This document shows, one piece after another, positions 24,179-31,705 of a DNA stretch of 34,283 nt (the first letter of the stretch is position 1; each line of letters opens with the position of its first letter). This stretch comes from an uncultured Corynebacterium sp. (GTDB taxonomy: Bacteria > Actinomycetota > Actinomycetes > Mycobacteriales > Mycobacteriaceae). The notes beneath the pieces are model-generated. The model was given only the letters and a program-made list of their open reading frames with translations. It was not told where the DNA came from and did not search any database. Both the position numbers and the translations under genes were made by a program. Location of the stretch: contig NZ_CAMQAZ010000026.1 in assembly GCF_946998835.1 (NCBI RefSeq), forward strand, positions 1-34,283, given 5' to 3'.

Positions 24179-24202
24179 AATCAGATTTGTAATCAGATTG
24201 GT
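24179..24202. repeat. 12-base tandem repeat beside the infC promoter
   Basis: AATCAGATTTGT and AATCAGATTGGT lie head to tail, directly next to the -35 of infC and 47 bases before the DUF2339 gene start. They could be paired regulator sites in the divergent region, or a chance duplication. Confidence 0.5.
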
Positions 24203-24249
24203 AGATTTTTCCCGTAGTTTTCGAGCCAAACACGATTAAAGTCGTCACC

Positions 24250-26691
24250 ATGACTACTGGCTCCAACGGCTTTGGCCCTAAAGCCGACAACAGCAATCCT
24301 AACGATGCCCCTGCCCGACATACAGATCGACCGAACGAAAATCGACCTAGCGGCGATTTCGTCCTGACTGGGGACTCCGTCACAGAGCTCTCCCATGCTC
24401 TAGCGGACTTGGAAGCCAGTTCTCTTCGGCTGGCGCAGCTTACCCACACCTGGCAGGTGCGTCTTTCACAGGCCACCGAGAAGGTGACCAATCCTACCGC
24501 CGAGCAAGCCACTGAGCAGGTGTCTTCTGCGTCCCACATGCCGCAGCCTGCACCCCACCAGATGCCCCGGCCTCAACCGCAAGTGCAGCAGGCACCAGGA
24601 CCTATCTCGCCGCAGCCACACCCTTCACAGGTGCCTCACGCTCATTGGCAGCCACAACCTGGGCAGATGCCGCCGCGAGTGGCGCAACCGCAACCGCAGC
24701 CGCCGCAACCGCCACAACCGCAACCGCAGCAGCACGCTCAATCAGAGCAGTTCGGCTTCCCCTCCGCCCATCAATGGCGTCGGAATCCAGGTCCGCCGCA
24801 GCCATCCCCAGCACGGCCTTACCCGCCGCAGTCCTCCCCAGCGCCAAGCCTGCCACAACCCCCGCTCGAACCACGCGAGCCTCGCGCCCCTTGGTGGCGC
24901 AATGAGAAGGCGATCATCAAAATCATTGCCATCTTCGGCGGTCTCATCACCGCTGCCGGTATCGCCTTTTTCGTCGCAGTTGCAATCCAATCGGGCCTGA
25001 TTGGCCCAATCGGTCGTGTGGTCTTGGCATACCTGCTGGCCGCCGTGCTCGCGGTCGCGGCTGTGCGAGCGCACCGTCGTCAAGCACCGCCTGCTGGCGT
25101 AACAGCACTAATCGCAACATCGCTAGCCGCCGCACACCTGACGACGATGTCAATGTCCTTCCTCGTCGACTGGATCCCGGTGGCAGCAACACTTGTCATC
25201 ATGCTGCCATTCGCCGCCATCGGTCTCTACGGGGCGCGGTGGACGAAATCAAGCGCTGCCGCGGCGTGGACAATCACAATCAACACCGGATTGATGCTGT
25301 GGGCGACAAGCGGCCTCTACTTCCACGCCCGACCGCTGAGCTCCTCGCTCGCGCAAATCACCCTGCAACTGATGATCATCGCCGCCATCGTCTGCTTCTG
25401 GAAGCTCCCCTTGCAGAAGTACGTCGTCGCATTCCTGCTGGGCGCGAACATCCTCATCGGCATCACCACAACCCACAATGCGCTGGTGATGCCGGTAGTC
25501 GCCGCACTCACCATCGCCCTGTTCGTATTCGCCCAGTTTGGACCGCTGGCGTTGGCGCGCCAGTTCAAGTCCATGCTTGACGACGAGCCTTCGGAAACCA
25601 CCACCTCGGAAGACTTCTCGTTCACCATCACGTCAATAGTCGCCTTCTCATCTCCGGTGATAGCCGCGGTTCCGACAGTCAACGCAACGCAGTCCACATC
25701 CAGCCTCTGGTTGCTGTTCTACGGCGGGTTTGCGCTGTTCGTTGGTATTGCTGCGGTATTCATCTGGAATCGTGATGTCTTCCGCTTTCTCGCGCCAATG
25801 GCCCTGGCCACGGCGGTTCTTCCCTGGCTCGCGCTCGCAGTGGCAGGCCCGGAGGGCGCCGAGGGAGCCGGTACTGGAAATCAGACCTGGGGTCTCATCC
25901 CGGTTTCCATCGGTGCCGCACTGTTCGTCTGGGCACTGGCCACGGCATCCAAGCACGGCGAGATTGGTGCGCGACTCCAGGCCCCTAAACCGACGCGGGA
26001 TGCCGTTGGGTCGTATACAAAGATTGCGGCGCTGACCTGGCTACTCTGCGCAACGGTGGTACACCTCTACATCCTGCCCGCAGCGTTGAATGCGAGTGTT
26101 GCAACTGACTACCCGGCGAGCTTGGCAGAGTCGCTTTCGCTGTTGTTCCTGCTGTGCGCCGATGTCGGTCTGGCAGTGGCGGCAGCGAGGTCGCAGCTGG
26201 CACCGGCGTTTGCGCTGATTGGCCTGGCTGCGTTGGGTATGCCTTTTATCGTGTTGCTCACCACCATTGGCGTGAGCTTCAACGCCGCGCACATGTTGCT
26301 CAGCATTTTCTGGGCAACGATCGCCGGAATGCTGGTGCTGTCAAAGAGGTTCCACCACATTCCGGCGCGGCTGGCGGCGGGCTTGACGATTGCGGCACTG
26401 TCTATCGTCAAGCTGATCTTCTACGACATGGCCACGCTCGATGGCGTTATCCGAGCCTTGGCTTTCCTCGGCTGTGGCCTGATTCTGCTGGCCATGGCTG
26501 TGTCCGGGGCAAAGCAGAAGAATGCCGAGGAGCCAGCGAAACCGGACGTGAACGACAACGCCATTGCCAACGATTCCGACGCTGCTGGTGTTGCCGGTGC
26601 CGCCGATGCTGTCCCGGCTGCTGGCGAGCGGGAAGATGTCCCCCACGCCAACAGCCCTGGGGATGCCGACAGAAACGACCCGACTACTTAA
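24250..26691 (+). CDS. DUF2339-type polytopic membrane protein
   Basis: 813 residues. A polar N terminus with a short helical segment (SVTELSHALADLEASSLRLAQL, about 43-64) is followed by a Pro/Gln-rich stretch (about 96-212). Then come about 18-20 hydrophobic helices (225-760), and an acidic Ala/Asp tail. The last helices (KLIFYDMATLDGVIRALAFLGCGLILLAMA) match the C-terminal pattern of DUF2339 proteins, whose function is unknown; a transport or envelope role is only a guess. The ATG at 24250 has no Shine-Dalgarno sequence, and TAAAGT lies 7 bases ahead, so a leaderless transcript is possible. It diverges from infC and overlaps uvrA tail to tail by 8 bases. Confidence 0.85.
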   Translation: MTTGSNGFGPKADNSNPNDAPARHTDRPNENRPSGDFVLTGDSVTELSHALADLEASSLRLAQLTHTWQVRLSQATEKVTNPTAEQATEQVSSASHMPQPAPHQMPRPQPQVQQAPGPISPQPHPSQVPHAHWQPQPGQMPPRVAQPQPQPPQPPQPQPQQHAQSEQFGFPSAHQWRRNPGPPQPSPARPYPPQSSPAPSLPQPPLEPREPRAPWWRNEKAIIKIIAIFGGLITAAGIAFFVAVAIQSGLIGPIGRVVLAYLLAAVLAVAAVRAHRRQAPPAGVTALIATSLAAAHLTTMSMSFLVDWIPVAATLVIMLPFAAIGLYGARWTKSSAAAAWTITINTGLMLWATSGLYFHARPLSSSLAQITLQLMIIAAIVCFWKLPLQKYVVAFLLGANILIGITTTHNALVMPVVAALTIALFVFAQFGPLALARQFKSMLDDEPSETTTSEDFSFTITSIVAFSSPVIAAVPTVNATQSTSSLWLLFYGGFALFVGIAAVFIWNRDVFRFLAPMALATAVLPWLALAVAGPEGAEGAGTGNQTWGLIPVSIGAALFVWALATASKHGEIGARLQAPKPTRDAVGSYTKIAALTWLLCATVVHLYILPAALNASVATDYPASLAESLSLLFLLCADVGLAVAAARSQLAPAFALIGLAALGMPFIVLLTTIGVSFNAAHMLLSIFWATIAGMLVLSKRFHHIPARLAAGLTIAALSIVKLIFYDMATLDGVIRALAFLGCGLILLAMAVSGAKQKNAEEPAKPDVNDNAIANDSDAAGVAGAADAVPAAGEREDVPHANSPGDADRNDPTT

Positions 26692-29536
26692 GCAGCGGCT
26701 TCAGGTACTGGCCAGTGTGGGAACCGGAACACTTCGCGACGTCCTCCGGCGTGCCTTCCACAACCACGGTGCCACCGCCGGAGCCGCCTTCCGGCCCCAT
26801 GTCGATAATCCAGTCCGCAGACTTGATGACATCCAAATTGTGCTCAATGACAATGACGGTGTTGCCCTTGTCCACCAGGCCTTGCAATACGAGCATCAGC
26901 TTGCGAATGTCCTCGAAGTGCAGACCCGTTGTCGGCTCGTCCAAGATATAAACGGTTCGACCATTGGAGCGCTTCTGCAGCTCACTGGCCAACTTCACAC
27001 GCTGAGCCTCACCACCCGAGAGCGTGGTCGCCGCCTGCCCGAGGCGGACATAGCCCAAGCCGACGTCGACAAGCGTATTGAGATAACGCGCAATCGACTG
27101 AATCGGCTCGAAGAACTCCGCCGCCTCTGAGATGGGTATGTCCAGCACCTCGGCGATGGTCTTGCCCTTGTAGCGAACCTCCAGCGTTTCGCGGTTGTAG
27201 CGCGCGCCATGGCAGACCTCGCAGGGCACGTAGACATCCGGCAGGAAGTTCATCTCGATTTTGATGGTGCCGTCGCCCTTACACGCCTCACAGCGACCGC
27301 CCTTGACGTTGAAGCTGAAGCGACCGGGCTTGTAGCCGCGGACCTTGGCCTCTTGCGTCTCGGCGAAGAGGTTACGAATCTTGTCGAACACGCCGGTGTA
27401 CGTCGCGGGGTTGGAGCGCGGGGTGCGGCCAATCGGCGACTGATCCACCTGCACCAACTTGTCCAGCTGATCTAGCCCCTCGACGCGGCTGTGACGACCC
27501 GGCACCTGACGAGCACCGTTGAGCTCGTTGCTCATCACCTTGGCCAGGATTTCGTTGACCAGGGTGGACTTACCCGAACCGGAAACACCTGTGACACAGG
27601 TCAGCACACCGAGTGGGAACTTCACGTCAATCTTCTTCAGGTTGTTCTCGCGAGCGCCCTTGACCGTGACCATGCGCGACTTATCAATCGCACGGCGGTT
27701 CTCCGGCACTGCCAACACTCGACGGCCCGAGAGATACGCGCCTGTCAGCGATTCTTCGCAGTTAACAATGCCCGATGGTTCGCCCTGGTAGACAATCCGC
27801 CCGCCGTATTCACCGGCCTTTGGTCCGATGTCGACCAGCCAATCGGCTTCGCGAATCGTGTCCTCATCATGCTCGACCACAATCAGAGTATTGCCCAGAT
27901 CGCGCAGGTTCTTTAGCGTCTTAATCAGGCGGTTGTTATCCCGCTGGTGAAGGCCAATCGACGGCTCATCCAGAACATAGAGCACGCCGGCAAGCCCCGA
28001 ACCGATCTGGGTGGCCAGACGAATTCGTTGTGCTTCACCACCAGACAGGGTGCCCGCCGAGCGCGACAGCGACAGGTAGTCCAAGCCGACATCCAGGAGG
28101 AACTTCAGGCGAGCCTGCACCTCGCGCAACACACGACCGGCGATCATTTCCTCACGCTTACCCAAAGTCAGCGAATTGAGGAACGCCGAACCATCCTGCA
28201 CCGATAGCTCAGTGAGCTCGGCAATATTCTTCTGCCCAAACTCCGCCGAATCCAGCGTCACCGAAAGAATCTCCGGACGCAGACGAGTGCCGCTACATGC
28301 CGGGCACGGCACTTCACGCATGTACCCCTGGAAGCGATCCTTCTGCGACTCGCTCTCCGCCTGCGACAGCTTGCGGTGCAGGTACGGCATCACGCCTTCA
28401 AAAGGCGCGGTGTACTGGCGCGTGCGACCGTATCGGTTCCGGTACCGCACCGTGACCTTGTGGCTGGAACCGTGCAACAGAGCCTTGCGCTGCGGTGCCG
28501 TGAGGTCCTCGAAAGGCACGGTCGGGTCAAAGCTCATCTCGGTGGCAAGGCCTTCGACCAGCTTTTCAAAGTACTTCTTATTCAGCGTCTGCCGCCACGG
28601 CGCGATTGCCTCGATTGCAGGCAGCGACGGATCTGGAATGACCAGGTCCGTGTCCACCTCCAGCTTGGTGCCGATACCGTCACACTCAGGGCATGCCCCA
28701 TAGGGCGAGTTGAAGGAAAACGACCGCGGCTCCAACTCGTCGATAGAGATGCGGTGCCCATTCGGGCAGGCCATCTTCTCCGAGAACCGCTGGGTACGTC
28801 GCGGATCGTCTGCCTCTAACCCAACGGCGTCGATGACCACGACGCCGTCGGCAAGCAAAAGCGCCGTTTCGACGGAATCGGTGAGCCTGCGCTGCTGCGA
28901 ATCCTTTACCTGAAGACGGTCGATAACCACGTCAATATCGTGTTTGACCTGCTTCTTCAGCTTCGGCGGATCAGTCAGACGATGCATTTCACCATCGACG
29001 ATGACGCGGGCGTAGCCCTCGGATGCGAGGCGCTCAAACAGGTCGACGAACTCGCCCTTGCGCGTGCGTACGACGGGTGCCAGGACCTGGAACTTGGTGC
29101 CCTCCGGCATCTCCATGACCTGGTCGACGATCTGTTGCGGAGTTTGCGAGGAGATTACTTCCCCACAGGTCGGACAGTGCGGCGTACCTGTACGCGCAAA
29201 GAGAAGACGCAGGTAGTCATACACTTCTGTAATCGTGCCGACCGTAGAGCGCGGGTTGCGGTTCGTCGACTTCTGGTCGATCGACACCGCTGGCGAAAGC
29301 CCCTCAATCATCTCCACATCGGGCTTTTCCATCTGCCCCAGGAACATGCGCGCATAGGAGCTCAGCGACTCCACATAGCGGCGCTGGCCCTCGGCGAAAA
29401 TTGTGTCAAATGCCAGTGACGATTTACCCGAACCCGACAGACCGGTGAAAACCACCATCTTGTCTCTGGGCAAATCGATGTCAACACCCTGCAGGTTGTG
29501 CTCGCGGGCGCCTCTGACCACTAGACGTTCAGCCAC
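26684..29536 (-). CDS. uvrA: UvrABC excinuclease subunit A
   Basis: Damage-recognition ATPase of nucleotide excision repair. 950 residues. Two ABC modules: Walker A GLSGSGKSS (about 32-40) and GVSGSGKST (about 645-653), with signature motifs LSGGEAQRI and LSGGEAQRV. The C-terminal zinc finger CEAC...CEVC is near 745-775, and other cysteine pairs (CPTC, CPAC) are in the first half. The start is a GTG at 29534-29536 (MAERLVVRGAREHNL) with GAGG 9 bases ahead; a TTG five codons upstream lacks a ribosome site. Regulation by LexA is likely from the SOS box at 29600. No terminator separates it from the convergent DUF2339 gene. Confidence 0.99.
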   Translation of the reverse strand: MAERLVVRGAREHNLQGVDIDLPRDKMVVFTGLSGSGKSSLAFDTIFAEGQRRYVESLSSYARMFLGQMEKPDVEMIEGLSPAVSIDQKSTNRNPRSTVGTITEVYDYLRLLFARTGTPHCPTCGEVISSQTPQQIVDQVMEMPEGTKFQVLAPVVRTRKGEFVDLFERLASEGYARVIVDGEMHRLTDPPKLKKQVKHDIDVVIDRLQVKDSQQRRLTDSVETALLLADGVVVIDAVGLEADDPRRTQRFSEKMACPNGHRISIDELEPRSFSFNSPYGACPECDGIGTKLEVDTDLVIPDPSLPAIEAIAPWRQTLNKKYFEKLVEGLATEMSFDPTVPFEDLTAPQRKALLHGSSHKVTVRYRNRYGRTRQYTAPFEGVMPYLHRKLSQAESESQKDRFQGYMREVPCPACSGTRLRPEILSVTLDSAEFGQKNIAELTELSVQDGSAFLNSLTLGKREEMIAGRVLREVQARLKFLLDVGLDYLSLSRSAGTLSGGEAQRIRLATQIGSGLAGVLYVLDEPSIGLHQRDNNRLIKTLKNLRDLGNTLIVVEHDEDTIREADWLVDIGPKAGEYGGRIVYQGEPSGIVNCEESLTGAYLSGRRVLAVPENRRAIDKSRMVTVKGARENNLKKIDVKFPLGVLTCVTGVSGSGKSTLVNEILAKVMSNELNGARQVPGRHSRVEGLDQLDKLVQVDQSPIGRTPRSNPATYTGVFDKIRNLFAETQEAKVRGYKPGRFSFNVKGGRCEACKGDGTIKIEMNFLPDVYVPCEVCHGARYNRETLEVRYKGKTIAEVLDIPISEAAEFFEPIQSIARYLNTLVDVGLGYVRLGQAATTLSGGEAQRVKLASELQKRSNGRTVYILDEPTTGLHFEDIRKLMLVLQGLVDKGNTVIVIEHNLDVIKSADWIIDMGPEGGSGGGTVVVEGTPEDVAKCSGSHTGQYLKPLLK

Positions 29537-29575
29537 AGTGGGAAACCTCAATTCGTCGACGATTTACTCCCGACC

Positions 29576-29615
29576 AGTCTACAGGCCACAGCGATTTTTT
29601 CGCACATGTGTTCAG
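29576..29615 (-). promoter_or_regulatory. uvrA promoter with LexA (SOS) box
   Basis: On the minus strand CTGAACACATGTGCGA (29600-29615) matches the actinobacterial LexA consensus TCGAACA-NN-TGTTCGA at 11 of 14 fixed positions. It overlaps the -35 of a predicted promoter, TGCGAA (29599-29604), 17 bases, TAGACT (29576-29581). The uvrA start is about 40 bases downstream of the -10. The same box could influence the divergent hydrolase gene. Confidence 0.65.
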
Positions 29616-29675
29616 AGACTCGCGGTTACGTCGCGTTCCTAGCGCGCCGACAGCCACCTCATTACCCTGGGGCGC

Positions 29676-30383
29676 ATGAACGACGACGTTACAATCAGCC
29701 CCTACTCCAACTCGCCGAGCACGCGCGGCGTTGAGCGCATTGACTACGGCGATGTCACCATTTATAAGACCTCCGTCGGCCCGATGGAAAATAACGTCTA
29801 CCTTTTGGTCGACTCCCGTGAGCCCGACAATTCTCTACTTATCGATGCCGCCACCGACGCCGACCACTTAGTCCGCCTGGTTGAGCACGTCGGCGCGCAG
29901 GTCCGCACGATTGTCACCACTCACTCCCACGCCGATCATGTCCAAGCCCTCAGCCAGCTCCTGCAGGCCTTCCCCGCCCGCCACATCACCTCCAGCCTCG
30001 ATGCCCCAGCCATCCCCGAGCCCGCCGACCAGCAACTCGACGGCGGTGAAACAATTGACTTCGGCCAGGACATCACGCTAACCACCTTCATCCTCCGCGG
30101 ACACACAAAAGGCGGCCTCTGCCTCGACCTGTCCGCCAAGGAAGCAGGCGCGCTTTCCGACGACGCCCCATCACACCACCTCTTCGTCGGTGACAGCATT
30201 TTCCCAGGCGGCGTCGGCAAGACGTATTCCCCCGAGGATTTCACGCAGCTTATCGACGATGTCGAGAGCCGCGTCTTCCGCGTCTACCCCACCGACTCGG
30301 TGATTCACCCCGGTCACGGCAAAGACACCACGGTCGGTGTCGAAAGCCCTGAGGTGGATAACTGGCGCGAGCGCGGTTGGTAG
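29676..30383 (+). CDS. Metallo-beta-lactamase-fold hydrolase
   Basis: 235 residues, glyoxalase II-like. The metal site motif is THSHADH (about residues 87-93). Further ligands are expected at the histidine in ILRGHTKGGLC, the aspartate in LFVGDSIFPGGVG, and the C-terminal histidine in VIHPGHGKDTT. This is the complete set for a binuclear zinc or iron site. The substrate cannot be told; hydroxyacyl-glutathione is unlikely because actinobacteria use mycothiol, so a mycothiol or other thioester is a guess. ATG at 29676 with only GGGGC upstream. Divergent from uvrA across the SOS region. Confidence 0.9.
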   Translation: MNDDVTISPYSNSPSTRGVERIDYGDVTIYKTSVGPMENNVYLLVDSREPDNSLLIDAATDADHLVRLVEHVGAQVRTIVTTHSHADHVQALSQLLQAFPARHITSSLDAPAIPEPADQQLDGGETIDFGQDITLTTFILRGHTKGGLCLDLSAKEAGALSDDAPSHHLFVGDSIFPGGVGKTYSPEDFTQLIDDVESRVFRVYPTDSVIHPGHGKDTTVGVESPEVDNWRERGW

Positions 30384-30526
30384 CGTTGGGTGCCGCAGTA
30401 GCTTCTGAAAACCTCGCCGTTCCCCCAACATAAATAGGCCGGGCTGCGTAGGATTAATAGTGAATTACAGCGACCAGATGGCCACAAACACGGTCCTATC
30501 TGGACGACAAAGGAGATGGAATTTAG

Positions 30527-31438
30527 ATGATTCGCAAGTTTGCCCGCCCAATGCTGGCCTCGGTTTTTGTTGCCGACGGTGTCGACACACTGATGAACCA
30601 GCAGGATCATGAAGAGGGCGCACGTGACCTGATTGCCCGCGTCCGCTCCGTAACCCCTAACCAGTACATCAAGTACGTGCCAAGCAACGAGAAGACGGTC
30701 GTCCAGGCCATCGCTGGCACCAAGGTTGCCGCTGGTTCTCTCTACGCGCTCGGTAAGGCTCCGCGCCTGTCCGCAACCGCCCTGGTCGCCGCACAGATTC
30801 CGACGATGTTGGCTCGCCACGCATTCTGGGAGACCCAGGATGAGAAGGAAAAGGCAGCTCGCCGTACTGGTTTCCTCACCAACGTCGGCCTGCTGGGCGG
30901 CCTGTTCCTGGCTACCGCCGACACCGACGGCAAGCCGGGCGTCGCTTGGCGCGCCGAGAAGGCTGGCAAGCAGCTGAACAAGAAGGTGCAGGCCGCACTG
31001 CCGACCAAGTCTGAGGCCGAGCAGCGCTCCGAGGAAATCAGCGCCGCCTTCGCTTCTGCCGGCGACAACGTCCGCGAGAAGGCCGGCCAGCTCCGTGACC
31101 GCGCTTCTGAGGCCACCGATGAGGCTCGTGAATACGTCGAGGAGAACAAGGACGGCTGGCGCGAGCAGGTCACCGATGCCTTCGACACCGCTAAGAGCTA
31201 CGTCGAGGACAACAAGGACGACTGGATCGCCAAGGCCACCGAGCTCGCTGAGGACGCTCGCGACTACGCCGAGGACCTGGGCAAGGACCTCAAGAAGGAT
31301 TCCCGCAAGCAGCGCAAGCAACTGCGCAAGCGCGCCGAGAAGGCTTCCAAGGAGGCCAAGAAGTCCGCAAAGAAGGCTCAGAAGCAGGCCCACAAGCGCG
31401 CGAAGAAGGCTGAGAAGGCTATCAAGTCCGCTCGCTAA
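30527..31438 (+). CDS. DoxX-like membrane protein with coiled-coil, histone-like tail
   Basis: 303 residues. Residues 1-132 form a DoxX-like membrane domain: ARPMLASVFVADGVDTL, VAAGSLYALGKAPRLSATALVAAQIP, and GFLTNVGLLGGLFLATAD as hydrophobic helices. Residues about 140-255 are a charged helical region with a 22-residue repeat: AREYVEENKDGW (200-211) and AKSYVEDNKDDW (222-233). From about 258 to the end the protein is a Lys/Arg/Ala tail resembling histone H1 tails. The ATG at 30527 has AAAGGAG 12 bases upstream. Monocistronic, with its own terminator at 31578. The DoxX part is known from the family; the tail might bind nucleic acid, anionic lipid or cell-wall polymer. Confidence 0.85.
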   Translation: MIRKFARPMLASVFVADGVDTLMNQQDHEEGARDLIARVRSVTPNQYIKYVPSNEKTVVQAIAGTKVAAGSLYALGKAPRLSATALVAAQIPTMLARHAFWETQDEKEKAARRTGFLTNVGLLGGLFLATADTDGKPGVAWRAEKAGKQLNKKVQAALPTKSEAEQRSEEISAAFASAGDNVREKAGQLRDRASEATDEAREYVEENKDGWREQVTDAFDTAKSYVEDNKDDWIAKATELAEDARDYAEDLGKDLKKDSRKQRKQLRKRAEKASKEAKKSAKKAQKQAHKRAKKAEKAIKSAR

Positions 31439-31439
31439 G

Positions 31440-31484
31440 CTGGGCCGCCAGTAGGTTCGGAACCTGGGTCGCCAGTAGGGTCGG
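31440..31484. repeat. 21-base direct repeat after the DoxX-like gene
   Basis: Two copies at 31440-31460 and 31464-31484 agree at 19 of 21 positions (core CGCCAGTAGG). A third, poorer relative is CTCGCTAGCCAGCAGG near 31494-31509. They start two bases after the stop codon of the DoxX-like gene. Confidence 0.7.
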
Positions 31485-31503
31485 CTAGCTAGGCTCGCTA
31501 GCC
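31483..31503. repeat. Perfect 7-base inverted repeat
   Basis: GGCTAGC (31483-31489) and GCTAGCC (31497-31503) with a 7-base loop. There is no T-run, so this is not a clear terminator; a regulator site upstream of helD is possible. Confidence 0.4.
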
Positions 31504-31570
31504 AGCAGGCCTGAATAGCCAAAGTAGCCCACACTCGTCTGCAGTAAAATCGCTGCGACAGCCCAGGCGG

Positions 31571-31576
31571 TATACT
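31571..31576 (+). promoter_or_regulatory. Candidate -10 element for the helD transcript
   Basis: TATACT is a near-consensus -10, but no good -35 lies 16-18 bases upstream (ATCGCT at best). It directly abuts the hairpin at 31578, so a transcript starting near 31583 would begin inside the hairpin's left arm. Confidence 0.35.
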
Positions 31577-31577
31577 T

Positions 31578-31613
31578 AAACGCTCCCCACGCCACTGCGT
31601 GTGTGGAGCGTTT
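31578..31613 (+). terminator. Terminator between the DoxX-like gene and helD
   Basis: AAACGCTCCCCAC (31578-31590) pairs with GTGTGGAGCGTTT (31601-31613), 12 of 13 positions, with a 10-base loop. It is followed by TTCACATTTTTATATTC, giving a T-rich tail. A convincing end for the DoxX-like transcript, although 140 bases after its stop codon. Confidence 0.8.
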
Positions 31614-31705
31614 TCACATTTTTATATTCTTTCTGCATTAGCTTGTGCGCATGCTCCTGCGCACACCAATTAACACCACTTTTACGAACCGTTGAGGAGA
31701 CCAGG

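Noticed and set aside
24600..24900. Tandem repeat in the Pro/Gln-rich part of the DUF2339 gene
   Set aside because: The CCGCAACCG-like words are codon repetition in a low-complexity protein segment rather than a DNA element.
31483..31503. Rifamycin-associated element upstream of helD
   Set aside because: It is palindromic and well placed, but its bases do not match the element as I remember it.
30314..31534. A 406-codon minus frame opposite the DoxX-like gene, very Leu-rich
   Set aside because: The apparent hydrophobic repeats are the complement of Lys/Glu/Ala codons of the coiled-coil gene; the plus gene has an excellent ribosome site.
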